14,540 bases of DNA from Bacillota bacterium (GCA_023435985.1 JAEZKY010000330.1:1-14540), one strand, 5' to 3'. Counted from the stretch's first letter, positions 1 to 8,497 are shown. Made by a program: numbers and translations. Notes: generated by a model from the letters alone, not told the origin.

Positions 1-837
1 GCTCATATATCTCTCGATGAATTAAATAATTTAAAAAATAAGTTTCCAGAGAATAGAGATAAAGTTCATGAATTAGCCAATGACCTTAGAGAAAAGGATG
101 AAGATGATAGTATAGATGAATTATTAGATATGATGATAAATAATTGGGAAAATCAAAGTGATTTCGTAGCAAGTCCAGTTGAAATACAAGATAATAGATT
201 ATTTCCATGGGTGAATTATGGCACGGCGGCAACACCATTCTATACGACATTGTGCTTGTGGGTAGGAGCGTTGCTAGGTTCAGCACTATTATCTTTAAAA
301 GCACCAGAATTTGAGGATGGTACAAAGATTAGGCCTTATGAAATGTATTTAGGCAAGCTGTTTTTGTTTCTATCTGTGGGGATATGCCAGGCGGTTATTG
401 CAAGTGCAGGAGCGTTATTTATATTAAAGAGTTATGCAGTACATCCGATAATGTTTATTTTCTATAGTGCATTTATAAGCATAATATTTATTAGTATTGT
501 TTATACTTTTGGTAGTTTATTAGAAGCAGTAGGAAAAGCAATAATGGTAGTTGTGCTGGTGTTACAAATGGCAGGAGCTAGTGGAAATTTTCCAATTGAA
601 GTTACTCCACCTATATTCCAAAAAATTTACCCGTATTTACCTTTTACTTATGCTATAAATGGAATGAGACAAATCATGGCAGGAATTATATATCCAATAT
701 TGTTTAAGGATATGGCCATGTTAAGCATTTATGCAGTTATAATATTGATAATTGGAATAACAGCAAAAGGTACAATAAATAAATTAACATCAGTGACAAT
801 GGAAAAATTAAATATGAGTGGTATAATGCGTCATTAA
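1..837 (+). CDS. YhgE/Pip-type membrane protein, C-terminal part (5' end outside window)
   Basis: The frame is open from base 1, so the start lies upstream; 278 residues are visible. The first 65 or so are charged and look like the end of a large extracytoplasmic/coiled region. They are followed by the segment NYGTAATPFYTTLCLWVGAL, which I recognise as the hallmark of the conserved C-terminal domain of YhgE/Pip proteins (phage-infection-protein relatives with an ABC-2-like membrane domain). About five or six hydrophobic helices follow, with a conserved-looking loop containing GNFPIEVTPPIFQKIYPYLP and PFTYAINGMRQ between the later helices. Family members are thought to act in export or envelope functions, or as phage receptors; the substrate here is unknown. 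The gene ends at TAA (835-837) and is followed directly by a terminator, so it is the last gene of its unit. Family assignment is confident, function is not. Confidence 0.85.
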   Translation, partial: AHISLDELNNLKNKFPENRDKVHELANDLREKDEDDSIDELLDMMINNWENQSDFVASPVEIQDNRLFPWVNYGTAATPFYTTLCLWVGALLGSALLSLKAPEFEDGTKIRPYEMYLGKLFLFLSVGICQAVIASAGALFILKSYAVHPIMFIFYSAFISIIFISIVYTFGSLLEAVGKAIMVVVLVLQMAGASGNFPIEVTPPIFQKIYPYLPFTYAINGMRQIMAGIIYPILFKDMAMLSIYAVIILIIGITAKGTINKLTSVTMEKLNMSGIMRH

Positions 838-858
838 GTTTTTAAAAATAAAATATTA

Positions 859-898
859 GAATAGTCAAAATTATTATTTATTGGCTATTCTTTTTTTT
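859..898 (+). terminator. Rho-independent terminator after the YhgE/Pip gene
   Basis: Arms GAATAGTCAA (859-868) and TTGGCTATTC (881-890) pair over 10 bp with one G-U, and eight T residues follow (891-898). It lies 22 bases after the stop codon, in the right place to end transcription of the upstream gene. From there to 1102 I see only AT-rich sequence that must contain the promoter of the kinase pair; no -35/-10 pair is convincing. Confidence 0.85.
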
Positions 899-1102
899 GA
901 AAATTTTTACGAGATATTACATAAACGGCATATTGAAATAATTTATAAAAAATTGATAATACTTGGAGAAAAGCTTGAAAAGAGGATTACTTTGCATAAA
1001 ATTATTCTTATTTTGTGAATTTAAAGGAAAAAGAGGAAAAAAGTAGTAAAAAATGGTATTATAAATATTGATATATATTATAAATTTAAGGAGAAAAATA
1101 TC

Positions 1103-3001
1103 ATGGAAGCATTGAAGAAATTTCTTATGAATAAATATATGATTGCATATCTGTATATATCTAGCATACTTGCATATTTTATATTAGATTTTGTAGTTAG
1201 CAATGAGATGCATATATTGTTAATATTTAGAATTTTTTATATAAGTCTAAGTATAATTATATTTATGTTTTTAAATCAAGTAAGAAAAATTCGTGAAGAA
1301 TATATTTCTAGAATTGTGATAATATTTTTTTCCTTGATGATTTTTATATGTACATTTGAATTTATAATGGAAATTACTGAAATTAATATTTTAAGTGAAC
1401 ATTTTAAAGGAGTAAAATCGAGCAGAGACAGCATGCTACTAATGGAAAGCTTTGTGAGTTATATATTAAGTGAATACTATTTAAATAAAAAAGAGTTAAA
1501 AAAATTATCATATATTGTATTTAATTTTATTGTAATTCTTTCTATATTAACTTACTTTAATGATATATTTTTAAATTTCATAGAGAAAGTTTATCCTGTC
1601 ATTGAAGGAATATTATTTATAAAAATAGCTTTAAGTTTAAAAAATGCAGATCCATTAAAGGAATATGGATGGAATATCATTAAAACTTATGTCTTTTATA
1701 CGGCAGTTATAGTTATGATAAATATATATGGTTTTGTTTGTAATGAGTCATATTTACCTTTAAGATTAGCTGAAATTATGCACCTGGTAAATTTTAGAAT
1801 GGCATGGAATATTGTTATATTTCAATTAGTACGAAAACCATATAAAACTTTATCAAAATCATTAGGTAAGCAAAATAACGAATTAGATGAATTAAATTAT
1901 AAAATATCAATGAGTAATAAAAGATTAGAGAAATCAATAGATCTTCTAAAAAGTAAAGAATATTTATATTATACATTTTTTAAATTTATGCCACATCCAA
2001 TTATTATTTTAAATTCAGAAAATGATAGGATTATATTTGTAAATAAACAATTTTTAAAATTTGCTGGTATTCAGAAAGAAAGATATATAATAAACAAACA
2101 TATAAACAAGTATATTGAATTTATAGATGAAAATTATTATAAAGCGAATTATAATGCAATCTTTCATATTGGAAGTAAGAGAAAGTATATTGAAGCAAAA
2201 TATTTATCTAATTATGAAGATTTAACAAAAAAATTATTATTAATTAAGGATAATACAACTAAAGTTCAAACTGAGGAAATAAGAAAAGAAGTTGAGAGTA
2301 AGAAAATCGATGAGGGTATTAGAAAAGAATTTCTTTCAAGTATAAGTCACGATTTGAAAACCCCTGTGAATGTAATTTATTCAGCAATGCAGGTTGAAAA
2401 AATATATATAGAGAAAGCTGATTTGTCATTATTAACAAAATATCATAATATATGTAAACAAAACTGTATTTCACTTATTAAGTTAACTAATAATTTAATA
2501 GATAATTCTAAGATAAATTCTGATTATCTTATTCCGAGGATAGAGAATATTAACGTAGTAGAAGCTATCGAAGACAATGTAATGTCACTAGTTGACTATG
2601 TGAAGTTGAATAATGTAGATTTAATTTTTGATACTAATACAGAAGAATGTTATTTAAATATTGACATTGAGTTTATGAATAGAATAATTTTAAATTTAGT
2701 TTCAAATGCTGTGAAATTCACTCCAGATGGAGGGAAGATAGATGTAATAGTACATGATAGCAATGAAAAGGTTAATATTTTGGTTAAGGATAGTGGAAGT
2801 GGGATTGATCAAGAATTCATAAGCAATGCATTTAATAGATATGCAGTAGGTGAAAATCGTAAATTCAGCCGTAAGAGTGGAACTGGAATTGGCCTTTGTG
2901 TAGTAAAACAATTAGTTGAACTGCAAGGTGGAAATATAGAAATAAAAAGAAATGAAGATATAGGAACTACTGTAAAAATGGAATTTCCTAAAGGAGAGTA
3001 G
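1103..3001 (+). CDS. Membrane sensor histidine kinase (7-8 TM helices, PAS, HisKA, HATPase_c)
   Basis: A 632-residue kinase. Residues about 10-245 form seven or eight hydrophobic helices with short loops, resembling the MASE-type integral membrane sensors of clostridial kinases; I cannot name the sensor family. A helical linker (about 250-285) leads to a PAS-like domain (about 288-388, with MPHPIIILNSENDRIIFVN). The H-box is SISHDLKTPVN, with phospho-acceptor His416. The catalytic domain has an N-box (Asn526 and Asn535 in NRIILNLVSNAVKF), a G1 box DSGSGID from Asp563, and a G2 box GTGIGL from Gly593, so all kinase motifs are intact. The start is supported by AAGGAG at 1088-1093, nine bases before the ATG. 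The next kinase begins two bases after the stop, so the two are probably translationally coupled. No response regulator is present in the window, making this an orphan kinase here; Spo0A as partner is only a possibility. Confidence 0.9.
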   Translation: MEALKKFLMNKYMIAYLYISSILAYFILDFVVSNEMHILLIFRIFYISLSIIIFMFLNQVRKIREEYISRIVIIFFSLMIFICTFEFIMEITEINILSEHFKGVKSSRDSMLLMESFVSYILSEYYLNKKELKKLSYIVFNFIVILSILTYFNDIFLNFIEKVYPVIEGILFIKIALSLKNADPLKEYGWNIIKTYVFYTAVIVMINIYGFVCNESYLPLRLAEIMHLVNFRMAWNIVIFQLVRKPYKTLSKSLGKQNNELDELNYKISMSNKRLEKSIDLLKSKEYLYYTFFKFMPHPIIILNSENDRIIFVNKQFLKFAGIQKERYIINKHINKYIEFIDENYYKANYNAIFHIGSKRKYIEAKYLSNYEDLTKKLLLIKDNTTKVQTEEIRKEVESKKIDEGIRKEFLSSISHDLKTPVNVIYSAMQVEKIYIEKADLSLLTKYHNICKQNCISLIKLTNNLIDNSKINSDYLIPRIENINVVEAIEDNVMSLVDYVKLNNVDLIFDTNTEECYLNIDIEFMNRIILNLVSNAVKFTPDGGKIDVIVHDSNEKVNILVKDSGSGIDQEFISNAFNRYAVGENRKFSRKSGTGIGLCVVKQLVELQGGNIEIKRNEDIGTTVKMEFPKGE

Positions 3002-3003
3002 AC

Positions 3004-4998
3004 ATGTATAATAATATTTTTCTTTTATTACATAGGATAAAAATGAATAGAAGTATGAGGAAATATATTATTGGAATTATAGTAATGATTATATTCCTAA
3101 ATTGTGCGAAAAAATTTGGGATTTATTTACTACTAGATAATGTTATTACAATAGCAGCAATTATGGCTTTTATGTATGTTAATATAATAAGAACAAGATT
3201 TGTAGATAATACATTTATGAAAGGCTTTGGAATTATATATTTAATTTTAACTTCAATAATAATTATAAATGTTATTGGGATTATGTCAGTAGTTGAAATT
3301 GTTCCTAAGTTTTACATATTTCTTTTATGCATTATGCAAGCAACCTTAGAATATTGCATAATAGGAAATGTTCTTAGATTTAAAAATAGTAATTTAATGA
3401 GTTTTATAATTTGTATATTTTATATCTTGATATTTGCAGCATTACTTACTGTTAGGGAAAATTATAGAGAGACATTTTTAATCGATAGTATCGTTCTAAG
3501 TGCATTATTAAGCATAGGTATGTGTATAACAGTTTTAAAAAATATTTTAAAAATTAGATCTAAGTTTTCAAGTGAAGAAGTTACTCAAGTAGTAGTTTAT
3601 GCGATTTCTATAATGAGCAATTGCATAGGGCTAATATCTTTTATTTATAGTTATATTGAAATTACTGAAATTATAATAACTATAAAGACTGTTGCTTTGT
3701 TGAAATTTTACAACTATATGACAAGTGAAATACTGTGTAATTCATCAGAAAGAATTAATAACAATATAGAAAGAGCAACTAAAACAAAGAAAGATCTTAA
3801 TAGTATATTAAAAAGAAGAAATGCAATTTTAAATGAGATTAATATTATGCTTAAAAGGAGTGGCGACAAAAATAATAAATTAATAGATTCTATTTATGGG
3901 GGCGTATTTTTATTCTATTCCAATAAGCTTCAGTATATAAATAAAAGCACTTCCGAAACTTTAAATATGAGTATAGATGAAATTTTAGGAATTGATTTAC
4001 GTGATTTTGTAAATAAATATTTTGACATAACTTTAGAAGATATAAAAAAATCACAAAATTACATTCCGTGGGTAAAGATGAAAGGCAGCAATTTAGATGT
4101 AGAAATATTTTTGATTTCTATAGATAATAATAGTGAAATTTTATATATTCATGATATAAGTGAAATAAATGAAAATAAAAAGATAAAAGAGGCACTTGAA
4201 GAATGCTTAGAGGAAGATGAAATTAAAAGAGAATTTTTTGCAAATACTTCTCATGAGCTTAAGACACCTATAAATTTAATATTTTCAGCATTACAAGTTG
4301 ATCAGATTTATTTAAAAGAAAATAATATGGATGGGATAAACAAGAATAGGAAGATAATAAAACAAAATTGCCTTAGATTAATAAGGACAATAAATAATTT
4401 TATAGACGCTAATAAAATTTCAGAAGGTTATGTAAATCCAGATTGCAGAATATACAACATAGTAGAACTTGTAGAAAGTGCTGCACTGGCATCAAATAAA
4501 TATATAAGATTAATTGAAAATACTTTGACTTTTGATGCCGATGAAGAAGAAATTTATGTTTATTGTGATAAAGATATGATTGTAAGAATTGTACTAAATA
4601 TACTTTCAAATTCTGTTAAATATGGGAAGAGAGGTGGGAAGATAAACGTCAGTGTGAAAAAATATATGGATGATTATGTAATTATAAAAATTGAGAATGA
4701 TGGGTTAAAAATCGATAAGGAAACAATTCCGTATATATTTGATAAATTCACTAAATTAAATAAAGCCTTTAACAGGCTTAAAGAGGGCAGTGGACTAGGC
4801 TTGTTTCTAACTAAGGCATTAATTGAGCTTCAAGGCGGAACAATAAAACTTTCATCTGATGACAGTGGAAATAAATTTATAATTACAATGCGTAGAGTAG
4901 CACATCCAGAATATAACGAATCCATTGAAGATCATTGGAATATGAATCCATTAGAAGAGAAAGTGGATGTAGAATTTTCTGATATATATATAGAATAA
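3004..4998 (+). CDS. Membrane sensor histidine kinase, second of a tandem pair
   Basis: A 664-residue kinase built like its upstream neighbour: about seven or eight membrane helices (residues about 18-245), a charged helical linker, a degenerate PAS-like domain (about 290-390, with YGGVFLFYSNKLQYIN), then HisKA and HATPase_c. The H-box is NTSHELKTPIN, with acceptor His417. The N-box Asn536 lies in LSNSVKY and the G2 box GSGLGL starts at Gly595. The G1 box reads NDGLKI (Asp566) where DxGxGI is usual, so its second glycine is replaced. An acidic tail of about 35 residues follows the catalytic domain. The ribosome binding site AAAGGAGAG lies inside the last codons of the upstream gene and the ATG is two bases past its stop, which argues for coupled translation. 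The two proteins share H-box surroundings (FSALQV and YSAMQV) and look like diverged duplicates. The signal is unknown and no response regulator is adjacent. Confidence 0.88.
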   Translation: MYNNIFLLLHRIKMNRSMRKYIIGIIVMIIFLNCAKKFGIYLLLDNVITIAAIMAFMYVNIIRTRFVDNTFMKGFGIIYLILTSIIIINVIGIMSVVEIVPKFYIFLLCIMQATLEYCIIGNVLRFKNSNLMSFIICIFYILIFAALLTVRENYRETFLIDSIVLSALLSIGMCITVLKNILKIRSKFSSEEVTQVVVYAISIMSNCIGLISFIYSYIEITEIIITIKTVALLKFYNYMTSEILCNSSERINNNIERATKTKKDLNSILKRRNAILNEINIMLKRSGDKNNKLIDSIYGGVFLFYSNKLQYINKSTSETLNMSIDEILGIDLRDFVNKYFDITLEDIKKSQNYIPWVKMKGSNLDVEIFLISIDNNSEILYIHDISEINENKKIKEALEECLEEDEIKREFFANTSHELKTPINLIFSALQVDQIYLKENNMDGINKNRKIIKQNCLRLIRTINNFIDANKISEGYVNPDCRIYNIVELVESAALASNKYIRLIENTLTFDADEEEIYVYCDKDMIVRIVLNILSNSVKYGKRGGKINVSVKKYMDDYVIIKIENDGLKIDKETIPYIFDKFTKLNKAFNRLKEGSGLGLFLTKALIELQGGTIKLSSDDSGNKFIITMRRVAHPEYNESIEDHWNMNPLEEKVDVEFSDIYIE

Positions 4999-5012
4999 CG
5001 ATGCAAATACAG

Positions 5013-5094
5013 TTAAGAGTTATGAGTTAAGGATAAAGCTCAAAGAGAAGTTCTAAAAGCGAGTGGCTTTTCTTCCTTAACTTTTAACTCTTAA
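5013..5094. repeat. Long inverted repeat between convergent genes; likely bidirectional terminator or palindromic repeat
   Basis: Arms of 21 bases at 5013-5033 (beginning TTAAGAGTTATGAG) and 5074-5094 (beginning TCCTTAACTTTTAA) are reverse complements except for two positions. Inside lies a second hairpin, AAAAGC (5055-5060) with GCTTTT (5066-5071). The element sits between the stop of the second kinase (4998) and the stop of the minus-strand tspO-like gene (5102). It could end transcription from both sides. The arm length exceeds what termination needs, so it may instead be a small dispersed palindromic repeat; no second copy is in this window. Confidence 0.7.
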
Positions 5095-5101
5095 TTATAT
5101 T

Positions 5102-5605
5102 TTACATTTCATTAAGCATCCAAATAAAAAAGTTAAGTACTGCTGCATATATCAGCCAGATTAAATATGGAAGCATTAATAATGCCGCTTTTTTACCGAC
5201 TTTATCATAAAATCTTTTAATTGTTAATAGTACAAATATAATTAGAATAAGTAATTCTAAAAAGGCTAAACCATAAAGCTTGAAGCCAAAAAAGATTATT
5301 GTCCATAAAAAATTGAGGAGTAATTGTATTAAATATACAAATATTGCTGAACTTACATCAACAGTCTTAGATTTTTTTATATATACCATATATGACGCTA
5401 TTCCCATAAGTATATATAGAATAGTCCATACAATTGGGAATATTATTGACGGAGGTGCAAAAAAGGGCTTATTTAAACTTTGATATATTGAGCTCATATT
5501 TGGAATTATTAATGACGATACACCACCAATTAGAAGAGGAAGTCCTATGGATATAATCAGTGGAATAATTTTAATCTTTTTCTCTTTTCTAAGTTTACCA
5601 ATCAT
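5102..5605 (-). CDS. tspO: TspO/MBR family membrane protein
   Basis: A 167-residue protein with five hydrophobic helices (about 12-34, 52-76, 86-108, 110-130, 138-163) and the family's tryptophan- and proline-rich pattern: LNKPFFAPPSIIFPIVWTIL (through Trp60), LNFLWTIIFFG (Trp101) and LPYLIWLIYAAVLN (Trp150). Family members bind tetrapyrroles such as protoporphyrin IX, cholesterol or benzodiazepine-type ligands, and act in tetrapyrrole handling or stress regulation; the role in clostridia is not clear. Length is typical. The start at 5605 is supported by GAGGTGA (5614-5620) eight bases upstream on the minus strand. It is transcribed alone, convergent to the kinase pair and divergent from the Lon-like gene, so nothing nearby defines its job. 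Confidence 0.93.
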   Translation of the reverse strand: MIGKLRKEKKIKIIPLIISIGLPLLIGGVSSLIIPNMSSIYQSLNKPFFAPPSIIFPIVWTILYILMGIASYMVYIKKSKTVDVSSAIFVYLIQLLLNFLWTIIFFGFKLYGLAFLELLILIIFVLLTIKRFYDKVGKKAALLMLPYLIWLIYAAVLNFFIWMLNEM

Positions 5606-5717
5606 GCATTATATCACCTCAAATTTAATAGTTCAGGTTCTTTCTACTTACAATTAAATATATGTTATTAAAGAGAAACTATGAATATTGATTGAAGTTT
5701 TATTACACAAGACTAGA

Positions 5718-5745
5718 TTGATATTTGGATAATATATATTAAAAT
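5718..5745 (+). promoter_or_regulatory. Candidate sigma-A-type promoter for the Lon-like gene
   Basis: TTGATA (5718-5723) and TAAAAT (5740-5745) are separated by 16 bases. A second TTGATA (5770-5775) has possible -10 sequences TATTAT (5791) or TATACT (5796), at poor spacings of 15 and 20. In DNA this AT-rich such matches are common, so this is only a candidate. Confidence 0.35.
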
Positions 5746-5810
5746 TTTAGTAAAAAAAATATATCTATTTTGATATCTAAAGAATATTAATATTATATAC
5801 TATTAATTTA

Positions 5811-5870
5811 GGGAGGAGTCTGCTTTGAAATATTTTAGTTATATATAGTTGTAGCTTCAAAGTAGAGCAG
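5811..5870 (+). promoter_or_regulatory. Leader with strong Shine-Dalgarno, seven-codon upstream ORF and hairpin
   Basis: GGGAGGAG (5811-5818) is a strong ribosome binding site, but it lies 55 bases before the ATG of the Lon-like gene. Six bases after it a TTG (5825) opens a seven-codon ORF, reading MKYFSYI if TTG initiates, that ends at TAG 5846-5848 in a different frame from the main gene. CTTTGAA (5823-5829) pairs with TTCAAAG (5856-5862), and CTGCT (5820-5824) could pair instead with AGCAG (5866-5870), part of the weak site in front of the main ATG. The arrangement resembles translational attenuation. This is seen in sequence only; function is inferred. Confidence 0.4.
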
Positions 5871-5873
5871 GAT

Positions 5874-8180
5874 ATGAAGAAAGAATTAACTCCAAGTGAA
5901 ATTATTTTCTGTGCATCTTACACAGACACAATTAAAAAAAACAAGAATAATAGAATACCTGAATTAACATCTACTTTAAATAAAATAAAGAAGAGTTTAA
6001 CCATTCAAAAAGACGGATACAATATATATTATGTAGATTCATTTTCCAAAGAAAAAATGAAAAAACTGATAGAAAATATCAATAGTGTATATGAAACGCT
6101 TCCTCCGCCAAAAGATATTTGTTATGCAACATCTCAAGAGCAACCAAATCCTATTGCTCTATTTTTACCAAATGGTAAAGGCAATTTACTAAAGGAAATG
6201 ATTGAAGATATTAAAGAAAAATATCTGGAATGCATAATAAATTTTTATAGTAATTCTTCAGATGAGGAGAAGGAAGGTATAATTGAAGATATAAGTGAGA
6301 AAAGAAGTAATTATATAACTAAACTCATGGAATCTGCGAAGACTAAAAATTTCGATGTTAAGGCAACTAGTGGTGGATTTGTTTTTATACCATTAAAGGA
6401 TGAAGGCAATGAAATGACTGAAAATGAATATGAAAAGCTAGAATCCACAACTCAGGAAACTATAGAGAATCAAGCAACGAAACTAAAAAAAGAAGCAGAA
6501 GGTATTTTAGAAGCATTAAAGGACATTGAAATAAGATCAATTGAAAGACTTAAAGATATTTATAAGGATTTTATTAAAAAGAATATGCAAAAATACAAAG
6601 ATGAGCTATTGTTACAATTTATTTCTCAGGATGATGTTTATAAATATTTACTTCAAATGTATGATGATGTAGAAGAAAAAATAATTGACTGCTACACTAT
6701 AAACTTGGATGAAGATGAGGAATATATAAAAGAGATATTTTCTAAATACGATGTGAATGTAATTGTTGATAATTCTAGTATAGATCATCCCAGAGTCATT
6801 TATGAAGATGATCCAACTATTACAAATTTAATTGGAAATGTTGAATATAGAAATAATAATGGGGGATATAGCACAGATGTATCATTAATTAGCGCAGGCA
6901 GTTTATTAAAGGCTAATGAAGGATGTTTAATATTAAGATTAAATTCTTTAATAAGCAGTGGATTAAGCTATTATTATTTAAAAAAAACATTGATTCATGG
7001 GAAAGTTAGCTACAATTATACTAGGAACTATCTGGAGGTAATTTCTATTGCGGGATTGAAGCCAGAATCCATTCCAATAAATTTAAAAGTAATTTTAATA
7101 GGTGACTATGATAGTTTTAGAATACTTTATGATAATGATGAGGATTTCAAGAGAATTTTTCCAATTAAAATTGAAGCTGAAGCTGAAGTAAAATATAATA
7201 TTACTATTAAAAATTCTATTGAAACAATAATTAAGGAAAAAATAAAGAAGGATAATTTATTAGAAATAACAGATGACGCATTTAATGAAATAATTAAATT
7301 TTTATCTAGAGTTAGCGGAGAAAAAAGTAAAATATCAGTAGATGATTATTATATAAACAAATTATTGTATTTAGGCGATAATAATGCAAAAGAAGATGGG
7401 AGAAAAAGTATAGAAAAGCAGGATATAATAGATGTAGCGTATGAGGATGAAAAAATTTTAGAAGATGTGATGGAAGGTTATAAAAGTAAGAAGATTCTAA
7501 TTACCACAAGTGGAAAATTGGTTGGAATAATTAATGCTCTTTCAGTAGTAGGAAATGGAGCTTACAGTTTCGGAAAGCCAATGAGAGTAACATGCTTGTC
7601 CTATATGGGCGATGGAAGAATAATAGATGTGCATAGAGAATGTAAAATGAGTGGGAATATTCATGAAAAATCTATTAGCATACTTCGAGGTTTAATAACA
7701 AAATTAGTAAGTCCTTATGAAAGGCTGCCAGTGGACCTTCAATTGAGTTTTGAACAAACCTATGGAATGGTTGAAGGTGACAGTGCATCTGTTGCAGAAA
7801 TTATTTGTATACTTTCAGCTTTAAGCCAAAAACCTATAAGGCAAAATATTGCGGTTACTGGCTCTATAAATCAATTTGGAGAAATTCAGGCAATTGGCGG
7901 TGTTAATGAAAAAATCGAAGGTTTTCATAGGGTCTGCAGTGCCATAGATAAAATAAATAATAAGGGTGTTTTAATTCCAAGTGCTAATGTAAATGAATTA
8001 ATATTACGAAGTGAAGTCGAAGAAGATATTAGGAAAAAGAAATTTCACATCTATACTATGGAGAATTTAGATGATGCTATTGAAGTATTAATGTTAGATG
8101 AAGGTGAAAATGTAAAGAATTTTTATAAGGAAATAGAAAATGAAATGCTAAAATATAAGAACGTGAAAAAGAAAAAATAA
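5874..8180 (+). CDS. Lon-like (S16) protease with degenerate AAA+ domain
   Basis: A 768-residue protein of the LonB/LonC-like group (N-terminal AAA-like half, long helical insert, C-terminal Lon protease). The protease half is intact: the catalytic Ser637 lies in VEGDSASVAE and Lys680 in GGVNEKIEGF, 43 residues apart as in E. coli Lon (679/722). FEQTYGMVEGDSAS, SALSQKPIRQNIAVTGSINQ and GEIQAIGG fit the family. The ATPase half keeps family landmarks: GYNIYYV at residue 48, the LPNGKG motif, RVIYEDDPTITNLIGNVE, and sensor-like LKVILIGDYDSFRILYDNDE. Where a Walker A GxxGxGK[ST] should follow GYNIYYV it reads DSFSKEKMKK (55-64). The Walker B position reads GCLILRLN (350-357) instead of GYLILDA. 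Residues about 130-260 are highly charged helices. The ATG at 5874 fits the family N-terminus but its own ribosome site (AGCAGGA-like) is weak. Substrates are unknown. Protease assignment is sure; loss of ATPase is inferred. Confidence 0.9.
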   Translation: MKKELTPSEIIFCASYTDTIKKNKNNRIPELTSTLNKIKKSLTIQKDGYNIYYVDSFSKEKMKKLIENINSVYETLPPPKDICYATSQEQPNPIALFLPNGKGNLLKEMIEDIKEKYLECIINFYSNSSDEEKEGIIEDISEKRSNYITKLMESAKTKNFDVKATSGGFVFIPLKDEGNEMTENEYEKLESTTQETIENQATKLKKEAEGILEALKDIEIRSIERLKDIYKDFIKKNMQKYKDELLLQFISQDDVYKYLLQMYDDVEEKIIDCYTINLDEDEEYIKEIFSKYDVNVIVDNSSIDHPRVIYEDDPTITNLIGNVEYRNNNGGYSTDVSLISAGSLLKANEGCLILRLNSLISSGLSYYYLKKTLIHGKVSYNYTRNYLEVISIAGLKPESIPINLKVILIGDYDSFRILYDNDEDFKRIFPIKIEAEAEVKYNITIKNSIETIIKEKIKKDNLLEITDDAFNEIIKFLSRVSGEKSKISVDDYYINKLLYLGDNNAKEDGRKSIEKQDIIDVAYEDEKILEDVMEGYKSKKILITTSGKLVGIINALSVVGNGAYSFGKPMRVTCLSYMGDGRIIDVHRECKMSGNIHEKSISILRGLITKLVSPYERLPVDLQLSFEQTYGMVEGDSASVAEIICILSALSQKPIRQNIAVTGSINQFGEIQAIGGVNEKIEGFHRVCSAIDKINNKGVLIPSANVNELILRSEVEEDIRKKKFHIYTMENLDDAIEVLMLDEGENVKNFYKEIENEMLKYKNVKKKK

Positions 8181-8214
8181 CTTAAAGCATTTTATAGATA
8201 AATAAATTAAAATT

Positions 8215-8497
8215 TAAGCCTATGCAGCGTTTTAGCGAAATCATAAAGATTGTTGTTTCGTCGGACTATGAAGATTTTGCTGGAAGCTGATAAATGGAAG
8301 GTTGTACACATTTCGCATGTTTTCAATATATATTGTAACAAGCAGTAAATGGAACAACCTTCTATGTAATTGAATTTAATATTTTGCTTTTTTATTATGA
8401 ATGTACACAAATGAATCAACTTTACAGTAACTACTTTTAGCAGCCTAATTTTAAATGCCTCTTTTACAAAATTCATGTGTTTTATCATATAGGTTTA
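8215..8497 (+). repeat. Degenerate copy of a palindromic intergenic element (copy 1)
   Basis: This stretch begins 34 bases after the stop of the Lon-like gene. It shares a core with 10426-10520: GGACTATGAA, ATTT, GCTG, GGAAGGTTG, AC, GCATG, ACAAGC and TGGAACAACCTTC in the same order over about 98 versus 95 bases, plus a distal block ending AAATGCCT. GGAAGGTTG (8297-8305) pairs with CAACCTTCT (8355-8363). The ends TAAGCCTAT (8215-8223) and ATAGGTTTA (8489-8497) are near-complementary. Relative to copy 2 it has about 70 extra bases in the 3' half and weaker pairing, so it looks like a decayed copy. A 93-codon minus-strand frame across it has no coding character. It could be a MITE-like repeat or a structured RNA. 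Confidence 0.6.

Noticed and set aside
6159..6200. LPNGKG in the Lon-like protein as a possible Walker A
   Set aside because: It corresponds to a conserved family motif (LP-x-G-x-G) downstream of the P-loop position, lacks the following S/T, and does not have the GxxxxGK[ST] pattern.
8207..8488. A 93-codon minus-strand frame across copy 1 of the palindromic element
   Set aside because: It has no ribosome site, no recognisable domain, and lies entirely within a palindromic repeat.
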